A DNA stretch of 64,000 bases from Pseudomonadota bacterium (lineage in GTDB: Bacteria; Pseudomonadota; Gammaproteobacteria; Burkholderiales; Burkholderiaceae_C), in assembly GCA_020161775.1 (NCBI GenBank), contig JAIUOW010000008.1:62001-126000 (forward strand), read 5' to 3'. Position numbers and translations under genes: made by a program. Below, in pieces: positions 18,426-27,125 of the stretch. Within the stretch, counting starts at the first letter, position 1; each line of letters opens with the position of its first letter. The notes beneath the pieces were generated by a model that made no database searches, was not told where the DNA came from, and worked only from the letters and a program-made list of their open reading frames with translations.

Positions 18426-19226
18426 ATGCAAGAGCAGGAGAAGGACATCATTCAAGTGGCCATGCGCGACGGCGCGGCATGGATCACGCTCAACCGCCCG
18501 CACGCGATGAACGCGCTGTCGCGCGAGGCCGTGATCGAGATCGACCGCGTGGTGGCTGAACTGGAAACGCGCGATGACGTGCGCGCGCTGGTGTTTACAG
18601 GCGCAGGCAACGCCTTTTGTGCGGGCGGCGACCTGCGCTACTTCAAGCAATCCGTCGGCTCGGGCGACATGGAGGCGTTCCGCGCCTACCTGCACTTGTG
18701 TCAGAACATGTACCGCCGCGTCGAGAATTTTCCACGCCCGACCATTGCCGCCGTCAACGGCGTGGCGGTGGCCGGCGGACTTGAGCTGATCCTGTCGTGC
18801 GACATGGTGATGGCGGCCGAGTCCGCGCGCATCGGCGACGGCCATGCCAACTTCGGCATCATTCCCGGCGGCGGCGGGGCGATCCGCCTGCCGCGCAAGA
18901 TTCCGATGGCGTTCGCCAAGCGCATGCTGTTTACCGGCAACCTGTTGAGCGCGCAGGAAGTAGCGCGCTATGGCCTGGTCAACGAGGTCGTGCCCGATGC
19001 CGAGCTGGATGGCGCCGTGACCAAGCTGGTCTCGCAAATCACCAAGAACTCCCCCTTGGGCCTGCGCCTGATCAAACAGCTGGTCAACGACGGCTATGAA
19101 CAGCCGCTGGACACGGCGCTGCGCTTTGAAGTGATGGCCTGGGAAAGCTATGGCCGCAGCGACGACATCCGCGAAGGCCTGCAGGCCTTCCAGGACAAGC
19201 GCAAGCCCAAGTTCACCGGCCGCTGA
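18426..19226 (+). CDS. Enoyl-CoA hydratase/isomerase (crotonase family)
   Basis: A 266-residue crotonase-fold protein, the second in the cluster. LVFTGAGNAFCAGGDLRYF and AAVNGVAVAGGLELILSCDM form the oxyanion hole, and FGIIPGGGGAIRLPRKIPM follows. Where true hydratases usually have two catalytic glutamates, this sequence shows HANFG and FAKRML, so one or both may be absent and the reaction could be isomerisation or another crotonase chemistry. The gene starts 23 nt after the thiolase stop and is surely co-transcribed. Confidence 0.87.
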   Translation: MQEQEKDIIQVAMRDGAAWITLNRPHAMNALSREAVIEIDRVVAELETRDDVRALVFTGAGNAFCAGGDLRYFKQSVGSGDMEAFRAYLHLCQNMYRRVENFPRPTIAAVNGVAVAGGLELILSCDMVMAAESARIGDGHANFGIIPGGGGAIRLPRKIPMAFAKRMLFTGNLLSAQEVARYGLVNEVVPDAELDGAVTKLVSQITKNSPLGLRLIKQLVNDGYEQPLDTALRFEVMAWESYGRSDDIREGLQAFQDKRKPKFTGR

Positions 19227-19255
19227 TCCGCGTCTGACCTTCCCGCCGCACCCCC

Positions 19256-20728
19256 ATGACAGGCGCTGCCGTGACCGCGCAAGAGGATGGCTCGCCCACC
19301 GGTATCCTGCCAGAGCGCGTTGCCCAGTTGCACCAGCGGCTGGCGCGCGCAGCCCTCGGTGGCTCCGAGGCGGCGCGCCAGAAGCACCTGGCGCGCGGAC
19401 GGCTGCTCCCGCGCGACCGGGTGGCGCGGCTTGTGGACGCAGGTACACCCTTTCTTGAAATCGCCCCCCTGGCTGCACTGGGCCTGTATGACGATGAGGT
19501 GCCGGGCGCCGGGTTGATTACGGGCGTGGGCCGCGTCAGCGGACGCGACTGCGTCGTGGTCTGCAACGATCCAACCGTCAAGGGCGGCACGTACTACCCG
19601 TTGACCGTGCGCAAGCACCTGCGCGCCCAGGAGGTCGCGGCGCGCAACCGGCTGCCTTGCATCTATCTGGTGGACTCGGGCGGCGCGAACCTGCCCAACC
19701 AGGACCAGATGTTCCCGGACCGCGACCACTTCGGCCGCATCTTCTATAACCAGGCCAACATGAGCGCCCAAGGCCTGGCCCAGATTGCCGTGGTCATGGG
19801 GCCTTGCGCGGGCGGGGGCGCCTACCTGCCCGCCATGAGCGACGAGAACATCATCGTTGCTGGCGGCGGCGCGATCTTTCTGGGCGGTCCTGCGCTGGTC
19901 CGTGCCGCAACTGGCGAGCAAGTCACGACGGAAGACCTGGGCGGCGGCGACGTGCACACGCGATTGTCAGGCGTGGCCGACCATCTGGCGCGCGACGACA
20001 GCCACGCCATTGAACTGGCGCGGAGCTGTGTCGCGCGCCTGGGGCCGGGCGCGCTTGCGGCCCGCAGCGCCCTCCCCCCGCGCGAGCCGGTGCATGCCCT
20101 GCGTGGGCTGGCAAGCCAGCTCACTGACGATGGCCTGGACGTGCGCCAGATCGTCCAACACATCGTTGACGGCGGCGCACTGGAAGAATTCAAGGCACGA
20201 TTCGGCCCTTCGCTGGCCTGCTGCTTTTCCACGATCCATAGCGTGCCCGCCGGCATCGTCGCAAGCAACGGTGCGCTGGACGGCAATGCCGCCGCAAAGG
20301 GTGCGCATTTTGTCGAGCTGTGCTGCCAGCGCGGCATGGCGCTGGTGTTCCTGCACCACACCGCAGGCCTGGCCGCCAACCAGCCTGACGACGGGTTGAC
20401 CCGGCGCTGCGCGCAGCTGGCCGCCAGCATCGCCACGGCGCAGGTTCCCAAGTTCACTGTGATCATGGGCCGCAGCCGGGGTGCGGCGCACCACGCGTTG
20501 TGCGGACGCGCCGCCGACCCCAACTTCCTGTGGGCCTGGCCGGACGCCAGCGTACGCCTGGGCGACGATGAAGCCGCCGAACCCGACGATGCCTACCGCG
20601 CCACCGCCCGGCTGTGGGACGATGGCATCATTGATCCCGCCGACACACGCCACCTGCTCGGGATGGGCCTGCGCATCAGCCTGAACGCGCCCGTGCCGCC
20701 CAGCCGCTTCGGCGTGCTGCGCTTTTAG
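19256..20728 (+). CDS. Orphan acyl-CoA carboxylase carboxyltransferase subunit, shortened
   Basis: A 490-residue relative of the beta subunit of methylcrotonyl-, geranyl- or propionyl-CoA carboxylases. Seen are KGGTYYPLTVRKHLRAQEVA, IYLVDSGGANLPNQDQMFPD, FYNQANMSAQGLAQIAVVMG and ARLWDDGIIDPADTRHLLG. Family members are usually about 530 residues; here about 40 residues before ARLWDDG are missing, and the usual Gly-rich turn before CGRA reads GRSRGAAHHALCGRA. No biotin carboxylase or biotin carrier gene is in the window. It may use a partner from elsewhere or have lost carboxylase activity. It begins 29 nt after the crotonase. Confidence 0.82.
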   Translation: MTGAAVTAQEDGSPTGILPERVAQLHQRLARAALGGSEAARQKHLARGRLLPRDRVARLVDAGTPFLEIAPLAALGLYDDEVPGAGLITGVGRVSGRDCVVVCNDPTVKGGTYYPLTVRKHLRAQEVAARNRLPCIYLVDSGGANLPNQDQMFPDRDHFGRIFYNQANMSAQGLAQIAVVMGPCAGGGAYLPAMSDENIIVAGGGAIFLGGPALVRAATGEQVTTEDLGGGDVHTRLSGVADHLARDDSHAIELARSCVARLGPGALAARSALPPREPVHALRGLASQLTDDGLDVRQIVQHIVDGGALEEFKARFGPSLACCFSTIHSVPAGIVASNGALDGNAAAKGAHFVELCCQRGMALVFLHHTAGLAANQPDDGLTRRCAQLAASIATAQVPKFTVIMGRSRGAAHHALCGRAADPNFLWAWPDASVRLGDDEAAEPDDAYRATARLWDDGIIDPADTRHLLGMGLRISLNAPVPPSRFGVLRF

Positions 20729-20736
20729 GACACGCC

Positions 20737-21744
20737 ATGCAGCGAACGCAGGCGTTGAACCGCTACTGGCCCGGCTTCGCCGTGACGATCGTCATTGCGC
20801 TGGCGGCATCCTTCGTGGCCTCGGCCTGGGGCGGCCCGCAATTGCTGTACGCCCTGCTGTTCGGGCTGGGCTTTCATTTCCTGGCGCATGAGCCGCAGTG
20901 CGTGCCCGGCGTGCAGTTTTGCAGCAGCACACTGCTGCGCATCGGCGTGGCGCTGCTGGGCGCGCGCATCACGCTCGGGCAGGTAGCAGCGCTGGGCGTG
21001 GCGCCGCTGGTCCTGGTACTGTGCGCCATGGTGGCAACCATCGGGCTGGGCTGGCTGCTGTCACGGTGGCTGCGTCGGCCCGTAGCCGAAGGCGTTCTGT
21101 CCGGCGGTGCGGTGGCCATCTGCGGTGCATCAGCGGCACTGGCGATCTCGGCGGTGCTACCGCGCACGCGTGACAACGAGCAATACACGCTGCTGACCGT
21201 GTTGGGTGTTACATCGCTGTCCACCGCGGCCATGGTGATCTACCCCCTCCTCGCACGGCTGGGCGGCTTGCCAGACGAAGCCGTCGGCGTTTTCCTGGGC
21301 GGTGCGATCCACGATGTGGCGCAAGTGGTGGGCGCGGGGTACTCGATTTCCAACACAGCCGGTGACACGGCCACCATTGTGAAGCTCACGCGCGTGGCGT
21401 TCCTGGTGCCGTTCGTGCTGGCAATAGCGCTGTGCTTTGGTGCCCGAGGCGCCAGCGGCCAGCTCGCGGCGCCGCGGCTTCCCGTGTTCCTGGGCGGCTT
21501 CGTCGTGCTGATGCTGCTCAACAGCGCGGGCCTGATTCCCGCGCTGATGGCCGACCATCTGAACACGCTGTCGCGCATCTGCCTTGTGATGGCGATCGCC
21601 GCTTCGGGCGTCAAGACATCCGTGCGTGCGCTGGCTTCGCTCGGCTGGAAACCAGTGGTGATGCTGGTGGCCGAGACCCTCTGGATTGCCTCGCTGATGC
21701 TGGTCGGCTTGTGGCTGCTGCAGGCCCCGGGCCACACGGCGTAA
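20737..21744 (+). CDS. YeiH-family putative sulfate exporter
   Basis: A 335-residue inner-membrane protein with about ten hydrophobic segments. LLYALLFGLGFHFLAHEPQC, LLRIGVALLGARITLGQVAA, LSGGAVAICGASAALAIS and FLGGAIHDVAQVVGAGYSIS are hallmarks of the YeiH/UPF0324 family (Cons_hypoth698), often annotated as sulfate exporters in sulfonate-using bacteria. It begins 8 nt after the carboxyltransferase gene, so it is the last gene of that run. Its presence hints that the substrate may release sulfite or sulfate, but the family annotation is weak evidence. Confidence 0.85.
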   Translation: MQRTQALNRYWPGFAVTIVIALAASFVASAWGGPQLLYALLFGLGFHFLAHEPQCVPGVQFCSSTLLRIGVALLGARITLGQVAALGVAPLVLVLCAMVATIGLGWLLSRWLRRPVAEGVLSGGAVAICGASAALAISAVLPRTRDNEQYTLLTVLGVTSLSTAAMVIYPLLARLGGLPDEAVGVFLGGAIHDVAQVVGAGYSISNTAGDTATIVKLTRVAFLVPFVLAIALCFGARGASGQLAAPRLPVFLGGFVVLMLLNSAGLIPALMADHLNTLSRICLVMAIAASGVKTSVRALASLGWKPVVMLVAETLWIASLMLVGLWLLQAPGHTA

Positions 21745-21800
21745 AAGCCCGGCAGGCCGCTGCTGTTTACTGGCGCGCCAAGCATATCGCCCATCCATGA

Positions 21801-21840
21801 TGGCACAGTGTCTGTTCTATCGCACACATACACTGTGCCA
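21801..21840. promoter_or_regulatory. Inverted repeat upstream of ridA
   Basis: Perfect 11-bp arms TGGCACAGTGT (21801-21811) and ACACTGTGCCA (21830-21840) separated by 18 nt. It ends 12 nt before the ATG at 21853. It lies in the only gap between yeiH and ridA, and has no T-run, so an operator for a dimeric repressor or a translational hairpin is more likely than a terminator. Confidence 0.5.
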
Positions 21841-21852
21841 AAGGAATGAACA

Positions 21853-22329
21853 ATGAGCGACACCCGCATGGTCCGGTTCCAAGCCGAGGCCACCCGCCTC
21901 GGCTACGACTTCAGCGGCCCGCTGCAGATCGGTGGCAACTATGTGTCCACGCTCAAGCACGGCGGCGTGCTGCACATCAGCGGCCAGGTGCCGCGCGTGG
22001 GCAGCGAGGTCGTGGTGGTGGGTGAGGCGGGCACCGATGTAACGCTGGAGCGCGCGCAGCACGCCGCCCAGGTCTGCGCGATGCGCGCGCGGGTGCTGAT
22101 CGCGCAGGCCGAGGGTTCCCTGGACGCCGTGCAGCAGGTGCTGTCGGTGCGCGTGTACACGCGCAGCGCGCCCGGCTTCACCCAGCAAAGCGAGGTGGCC
22201 AACGCTGCGTCAGACCTGCTGGTGCGCGTGCTGGGCCCGGCGGGCACGCACACACGCACCTCGGTCGGCGTGGCGCAGCTGCCCAAGGGTGCGGTGGTGG
22301 AGCTGGACATGGCGGTGGCCGTGGCCTGA
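21853..22329 (+). CDS. RidA family protein
   Basis: A 158-residue protein of the YjgF/YER057c/UK114 (RidA) family, which hydrolyse reactive enamine/imine intermediates. HGGVLHISGQVPRVGSEVVV, QAEGSLDAVQQVLSVRVYT and the C-terminal RTSVGVAQLPKGAVVELDMA, with the Arg near the end, fit the family. This is the longer, about 155-residue branch rather than the 128-residue housekeeping RidA. A spaced inverted repeat lies directly upstream, suggesting its own regulated promoter. It converges with kup. Confidence 0.9.
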   Translation: MSDTRMVRFQAEATRLGYDFSGPLQIGGNYVSTLKHGGVLHISGQVPRVGSEVVVVGEAGTDVTLERAQHAAQVCAMRARVLIAQAEGSLDAVQQVLSVRVYTRSAPGFTQQSEVANAASDLLVRVLGPAGTHTRTSVGVAQLPKGAVVELDMAVAVA

Positions 22330-22343
22330 CCACGGCCACCGCC
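22311..22343 (+). other. 14-bp perfect hairpin with ridA stop codon in the loop
   Basis: GGCGGTGGCCGTGG, loop CCTGA, CCACGGCCACCGCC. The TGA stop of ridA (22327-22329) is in the five-base loop. No T-run follows, so it is not a canonical intrinsic terminator in either direction, but it would form a very stable 3' end between the convergent ridA and kup messages. Confidence 0.6.
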
Positions 22344-22356
22344 AGATGCCTGAGCC

Positions 22357-24225
22357 CTAAATCTCGATCTTGGAGCCCAGCTCGACCACTGAGTTGTTGG
22401 GCAGGTTCAGGAAATCAGCCGCGCCACTGGCGTTGTGGTGCATCTGGGCAAACAGCTTTTCGCGCCAGGCGGCCATGCCGCTGCCGATGGTGGGTACCAC
22501 CACGTCGCGCGACAGGAAATAGCTGGTGCTCATCGGCGCCAGCTCGCAGCCGCGGGCGCGGATCTGCTCCAGCGCGCGCGGCAGGTCGGGATCGTTCTTG
22601 AAGCCGTAGTGCACGACCACCTGCCAGCAGTTGTGGCCCAGCGATTCAATGGCCAGGCGCTTGTCCAGCCCGATCCAGGGCACCTCGTGGCTGCGCACCG
22701 TGACAAACAGGTTGTGCTCATGCAGCACCTTGTTGTGCTTGAGGTTGTGCAGCATGGCGTTGGGCACGGTGCCTGGTTCGGCTGTCAGGAACACGGCCGA
22801 GCCCTCCACCCGCGCGGGCGGGCTGACGAACACGGCCTCCAGGAAACTCTTGAGGTCGATGGCGTCGGCGCGCAGTTTCTGGTTGAGCAGTTCGCGGCCC
22901 TGCTTCCAGGTCATCATGAGCGTGAAGATCGCGCCGCCGATCAGAAGCGGGAACCAGCCGCCCTGGAACAGCTTGAGCAGGTTGGAGCTGAAGAACGCCA
23001 GGTCCACCACGAAGAATAGGCCGGTGGCGGCAATGCACAGCGCCAGCGGGTACTTCCAGCCGTAACGGATCACGAAGAACGTGAGGGTGGTGGTGATCAG
23101 CATGTCCAGCGTGACCGCAATGCCATAGGCCGCCGCCAGGTTGCTGGATGAGCGGAACATCACCACCGCCAGCACGATGGCCACGAACAGGCCCCAGTTG
23201 ACGAAGGGAATGTAGATCTGCCCCGTGTCGCGCACGCTGGTGTGCTCGATGTGCAGGCGCGGCAAATAGCCCAGCTGGATCACCTGCTTGGTCACGCTGA
23301 AGGCGCCGGTGATCAGCGCCTGCGACGCAATGACGGTGGCCATGGTGGCCAGCAGCACCAGCGGGACCAGCGCCCAGTCGGGCGCCATCAGGTAGAACGG
23401 GTTCTTGATGGCGTCGGGGTTCTCCAGCAGCAGCGCGCCCTGGCCAAAGTAATTGAGCGTGAGCGCGGGCATGGCCACGGTGAACCAGGCCAGGCGGATC
23501 GGCCGTTTGCCAAAATGGCCCAGGTCGGCGTACAGCGCCTCGGCCCCCGTGACGCACAGCACCACGGCACCCAGGATGATGAAGGTGGTGCCGGGGTTGG
23601 TGAACATGAAGCCCAGTGCATGGTGCGGGCTGATGGCGGCCAGGATTTCGGGATGGCGCACGATGTGCGACACGCCCAGCACCGCCAGCACCATGAACCA
23701 CACCAGCGTGATCGGCCCGAAGAACTTGCCGATGCCGCCGGTGCCGCGCTTTTGCACGGCAAACAGGCCAAACAGGATCACAAGGGTGAGCGGGATCACA
23801 TACTGCTTGAACGCGGGCGAGACGACCTCCAGGCCCTCCACCGCCGACAGCACCGAGATCGCCGGGGTGATGACGCCGTCGCCATAGAACAGCGAGGTGC
23901 CAAAGATGCCGATGCCCAGCAGCCATTTGCGCAGCGCCGGCTTGTCTTTCACCGCCTGCGATGCCAGCGCCAGCATGGCAATCAGCCCGCCCTCGCCGTG
24001 GTTGTCGGCGCGCAGCACGAGCACCACGTACTTGATGGAGACGATGACCGTCAGCGTCCAGAAGAAAATCGACAGGACGCCATACACGTTGGCATGGGTG
24101 AAGGGGACATGCCCCGAGCCGAAGACTTCCTTGACGGCATACAGGACGCTGGTGCCGATGTCGCCATAGACGACACCGATGGCGCCCAGGGTGAGCGCCG
24201 CGAGAGACGATTTGGATGCAGACAC
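22357..24225 (-). CDS. kup: Kup potassium transporter
   Basis: A 622-residue protein, exactly the length of the E. coli Kup, importing K+ with protons. About 12 membrane segments fill the first two thirds, starting with [20 protein letters not shown] and including [20 protein letters not shown]. The last third is the cytoplasmic domain ([20 protein letters not shown]). The start is the GTG at 24225 with AGGGG 7 nt upstream; an ATG 34 codons earlier would add a non-conserved leader. A perfect 17-bp palindrome lies about 95 nt upstream. Confidence 0.94.
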   Translation of the reverse strand: MSASKSSLAALTLGAIGVVYGDIGTSVLYAVKEVFGSGHVPFTHANVYGVLSIFFWTLTVIVSIKYVVLVLRADNHGEGGLIAMLALASQAVKDKPALRKWLLGIGIFGTSLFYGDGVITPAISVLSAVEGLEVVSPAFKQYVIPLTLVILFGLFAVQKRGTGGIGKFFGPITLVWFMVLAVLGVSHIVRHPEILAAISPHHALGFMFTNPGTTFIILGAVVLCVTGAEALYADLGHFGKRPIRLAWFTVAMPALTLNYFGQGALLLENPDAIKNPFYLMAPDWALVPLVLLATMATVIASQALITGAFSVTKQVIQLGYLPRLHIEHTSVRDTGQIYIPFVNWGLFVAIVLAVVMFRSSSNLAAAYGIAVTLDMLITTTLTFFVIRYGWKYPLALCIAATGLFFVVDLAFFSSNLLKLFQGGWFPLLIGGAIFTLMMTWKQGRELLNQKLRADAIDLKSFLEAVFVSPPARVEGSAVFLTAEPGTVPNAMLHNLKHNKVLHEHNLFVTVRSHEVPWIGLDKRLAIESLGHNCWQVVVHYGFKNDPDLPRALEQIRARGCELAPMSTSYFLSRDVVVPTIGSGMAAWREKLFAQMHHNASGAADFLNLPNNSVVELGSKIEI

Positions 24226-24318
24226 ACAAGCACCCCTTGTTGCCGGCCTGGGGCGCCGGCGGGGTTCCAGAGCTTTGGGACCGCTATTGTGCGCCTGCGA
24301 TCCCCCTTGTCGCATATC

Positions 24319-24335
24319 TTGTTGCACTGCAACAA
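24319..24335. promoter_or_regulatory. Perfect 17-bp palindrome upstream of kup
   Basis: TTGTTGCA-C-TGCAACAA. It lies about 95 nt upstream of the kup start. The 13-base half TTGTTGCACTGCA recurs upstream of ptsN (minus strand, 38961-38973), and the core TGCACTGCA recurs upstream of hpf (39524-39532). A shared regulator is possible; TGCA-rich dyads of this type are known for regulators such as PhaR, but that link is only an inference. Confidence 0.5.
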
Positions 24336-24356
24336 CGGGCCAGCAGATTCATTCCA

Positions 24357-24433
24357 GTGCCACTGCGGAACCGGCTACGCCGGGCCGCCGGTGGCGCCCC
24401 CTGGGGGGAGGCGCCGAAGGCGCTTCGGGGGGG
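24357..24433 (+). repeat. GC-rich palindromic repeat, family A copy 1
   Basis: About 77 bp beginning GCCACTGCGGAACCGGCT and ending GGCGCCGAAGGCGCTTCGG plus a G-run. It contains two small dyads (CCGGCTACGCCGG and GGCGCCGAAGGCGC). It directly abuts the stop codon of gshA on the minus strand. Three more copies in the same orientation occur at 28.7, 31.9 and 37.4 kb. Confidence 0.8.
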
Positions 24434-25729
24434 TCAATCGTAAATTTCGGCGTCGGGGTCCGTGGCTTCCATCTCATAGCTGGCCGCCAGCATGGCCAGC
24501 CGGGCGATCACGCCGTACATGTAGAAGCGGTTGGGCGCACTGGCACCGGGCTTCATGCCGGGCTGGGGTAAGTGCGTACTCTCGGCGAACGCAAGCGGCA
24601 CAAAGCTGGCGCCGGGCGCGTTCAGGTTCTCGTCCACGCCCCGCTCGGCATGGATGCGGTAGAAGCCGCCCACCACATAGCGGTCCATCATGTAGACCAC
24701 GGGCTCGGCCACGGCGTCGTTCATGCGTTCGTTGGTCAGCACGCCTTCCTGGATGATGACCTGGCTGACTTCCTGGCCGTCCTTGATGACGGACATCTTG
24801 TTCTTGGTCTTGCGGTTCAGCGCGTCCAGGTCCTTGACGTCGCGCACCGTCATGATGCCCATGCCGTAGGTGCCGTTGTCGGCCTTGACCACCACGAACG
24901 GCTTTTCGTTGATGCCGTATTCCTTGTACTTCTTGCGGATCTTGGTCAGCAGCGCATCCACGTTGGTCGTGAGGCACTCCATGCCCGTGCCCTCGGCGAA
25001 GTTGACCTCGCCGCAGATGTTGTACATCGGGTTGATCAGCCAGGGGTCGATGCCCAGCAGCTTGCCGAAGCGCTTGGCCACCTCTTCATAGCTCTTGAAG
25101 TGGTTGCTCTTGCGGCGCACGCTCCAGCCCGCATGCAGCGGCGGCAGCAGGTACTGCTCGTGCAGGTCTTCCAGGATGCCGGGCGCGCCGGCCGACAGGT
25201 CGTTGTTCAGCAAGATGGTGCAGGGGTCGAAGTCCTTCAGCCCCAGGCGGCGCTTGCTGCGGATCACCGGCTCCAGCGTGATCTGCTCGCCCGTGGGCAG
25301 GTCGATCACCGTGGGCGCCTTGATGTCGGGGCTGATGGAGCCAATGCGCACGTTCAGCCCGGCCATGTGGAAGATGCGCTTGAGCTGCGCCACATTGCTC
25401 AGGTAGAACGTGTTGCGCGTGTGGTTTTCCGGGATCACCAGCAGGTTCTTGGCCTCGGGGCAGATCTTCTCGATCGCGGCCATCGCCGCCTGCACCGCCA
25501 GCGGCAGCATCTCGGGCGTGAGGTTGTTCCATCCGCCGGGGAAGAGATTGGTATCTACCGGGGCCAGCTTGAAACCCGCGTTGCGGATGTCCACCGAGCT
25601 GTAAAACGGCGGCGTGTGCTCCATCCATTCCAGGCGGAACCAGCGCTCGATGGCGGGCATGGAGTCGAGCACGCGCTGCTCAAGCTCGTTGATCGGCCCG
25701 GTCAGGGCCGTGATGAGGTGGGGAACCAT
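24434..25729 (-). CDS. gshA: Glutamate-cysteine ligase
   Basis: A 431-residue enzyme for the first step of glutathione synthesis, of the proteobacterial type unrelated in sequence to E. coli GshA (TIGR02049-like). Landmarks are VPHLITALTGPINELEQRVL, VDTNLFPGGWNNLTPEMLPL, LLVIPENHTRNTFYLSNVAQ, VVVKADNGTYGMGIMTVRDV and the C-terminal PNRFYMYGVIARLAMLAASY. The ATG at 25729 begins the conserved sequence; the open frame upstream runs into a repeat. It lies between proA and kup, while gshB is at 7.1 kb. Confidence 0.92.
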   Translation of the reverse strand: MVPHLITALTGPINELEQRVLDSMPAIERWFRLEWMEHTPPFYSSVDIRNAGFKLAPVDTNLFPGGWNNLTPEMLPLAVQAAMAAIEKICPEAKNLLVIPENHTRNTFYLSNVAQLKRIFHMAGLNVRIGSISPDIKAPTVIDLPTGEQITLEPVIRSKRRLGLKDFDPCTILLNNDLSAGAPGILEDLHEQYLLPPLHAGWSVRRKSNHFKSYEEVAKRFGKLLGIDPWLINPMYNICGEVNFAEGTGMECLTTNVDALLTKIRKKYKEYGINEKPFVVVKADNGTYGMGIMTVRDVKDLDALNRKTKNKMSVIKDGQEVSQVIIQEGVLTNERMNDAVAEPVVYMMDRYVVGGFYRIHAERGVDENLNAPGASFVPLAFAESTHLPQPGMKPGASAPNRFYMYGVIARLAMLAASYEMEATDPDAEIYD

Positions 25730-25738
25730 AAGTATTGG

Positions 25739-25810
25739 ACGCCCCCCGATGCGGCCTGCGACCGCCTCCCCCCACTGGGGGGCGATGCAGCGGACCGGCA
25801 AAGCCGGATC
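25739..25810. repeat. GC-rich palindromic repeat (family B-like)
   Basis: A GC-rich stretch between proA and gshA with the dyad GCCTCCCCCCACTGGGGGGC and a second small dyad CCGGCAAAGCCGG. It resembles intergenic GC-rich repeats of Comamonadaceae but differs from family A. No T-run, so it is not a clear terminator. Confidence 0.55.
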
Positions 25811-25844
25811 CACGCATCCCGGAATGGGGCTCTGTTGCTGTTGT

Positions 25845-27125
25845 TTAGTTTCTCACCTCACCTTGGCCCAGAACCACGTATTTCAAGGAGGTGAGGCCTT
25901 CGATGCCCACCGGGCCGCGGGCATGGAATTTGTCGGTGCTGATGCCGATTTCAGCCCCCAGGCCGAATTCGAAGCCATCGGCGAAGCGGGTGCTTGCATT
26001 CACCATGACGCTGGCTGAGTCAACCTCACGCAGGAAACGCTGGGCATGCATGTGGTCGCGCGTGAGGATGGCGTCGGTGTGGTGCGATGAGTAGCGGTTG
26101 ATGTGCTCGATGGCCTCGTCCACCCCTGCCACCACCTTGATGCTGATGATGGGCGCCAGGTATTCCTCCGACCAGTCCTGCTCGGTCGCGGCCTGCAGGT
26201 TGGCACCGCTCACGGCCGCCAGGATGGCGCGCGCCTCGGGGTCGCAGCGCATCTCCACGCCCTTGGCCGCATAGACCGCGCCGATCAGCGGTAGAAACTC
26301 CGCCGCCACGCCGCGCGCGACCAGCAGGCCTTCGCTGGCGTTGCAGGGGCTGTATTTCTGCGTCTTGGCGTTGTCGGCCACCTTGACCGCCATGGCGATG
26401 TCGCAGGGGTCGTCCACATAGGTGTGGCAGTTGCCGTCCAGGTGCTTGATCACCGGCACCTTCGCGTCGCGGCTGATGCGCTCGATCAGGCTCTTGCCGC
26501 CGCGCGGGATGATCACGTCCACATGCTGGGGCATGGCAATCAGCTGGCCCACGGCCTCGCGGTCGGTGGTCTGCACCAGCTGCACCGCTTCGGCCGGCAG
26601 GCCGCTGTCGGTCAAGGCCTGCTGCACCAGTTTTGCCAGGGCCTTGTTGGAATCAATGGCCTCCGAGCCGCCGCGCAGGATGCACGCGTTGCCGCTCTTG
26701 ATGGAGAGGCTGGCCGCCTCGATGGTGACGTTGGGTCGGCTTTCAAAGATCATGCCGAACACGCCGATGGGCACGCGCATCTGGCCCACGCGGATACCGC
26801 TGGGCTGCTGCTTCATGCCGATGATTTCACCGATCACGTCGGGCATGGTGGCCAGCTGCTCACAGCCCTGCGCCACGGTTTCAATCACTTTGGGCGTGAG
26901 CTTGAGCCGATCCACCATGGGGGCGCTCAGGCCATTGGCGCTGGCGCGTTCGATGTCTTTGGCGTTGTCGGCCTGCAGCGCCTGCACGTTGGCGCGCAGC
27001 AGGGTCGCCAGGGTGCGCAAGGCACGGGCCTTGGTGGCTGCATCCGCGCGCGCCATCCGGGCCGAGGCCTGGCGGGCCTGCGCCCCCAGGGTCTGCATGT
27101 ATTCGGCGATGTTCAGCGCGTTCAT
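25845..27125 (-). CDS. proA: Gamma-glutamyl phosphate reductase
   Basis: A 426-residue NADPH-dependent enzyme of proline synthesis. Seen are [60 protein letters not shown] and the catalytic Cys region [16 protein letters not shown]. The C-terminal [20 protein letters not shown] is diagnostic. Its ATG overlaps the stop of holA (ATGA), continuing the leuS-lptE-holA-proA run. Confidence 0.96.
   Translation of the reverse strand: MNALNIAEYMQTLGAQARQASARMARADAATKARALRTLATLLRANVQALQADNAKDIERASANGLSAPMVDRLKLTPKVIETVAQGCEQLATMPDVIGEIIGMKQQPSGIRVGQMRVPIGVFGMIFESRPNVTIEAASLSIKSGNACILRGGSEAIDSNKALAKLVQQALTDSGLPAEAVQLVQTTDREAVGQLIAMPQHVDVIIPRGGKSLIERISRDAKVPVIKHLDGNCHTYVDDPCDIAMAVKVADNAKTQKYSPCNASEGLLVARGVAAEFLPLIGAVYAAKGVEMRCDPEARAILAAVSGANLQAATEQDWSEEYLAPIISIKVVAGVDEAIEHINRYSSHHTDAILTRDHMHAQRFLREVDSASVMVNASTRFADGFEFGLGAEIGISTDKFHARGPVGIEGLTSLKYVVLGQGEVRN

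Noticed and set aside
24357-24433. Family A repeats as rho-independent terminators
   Set aside because: Copies 1 and 4 abut stop codons, but none is followed by a T-run and two copies are translated, so a simple terminator role is not supported.
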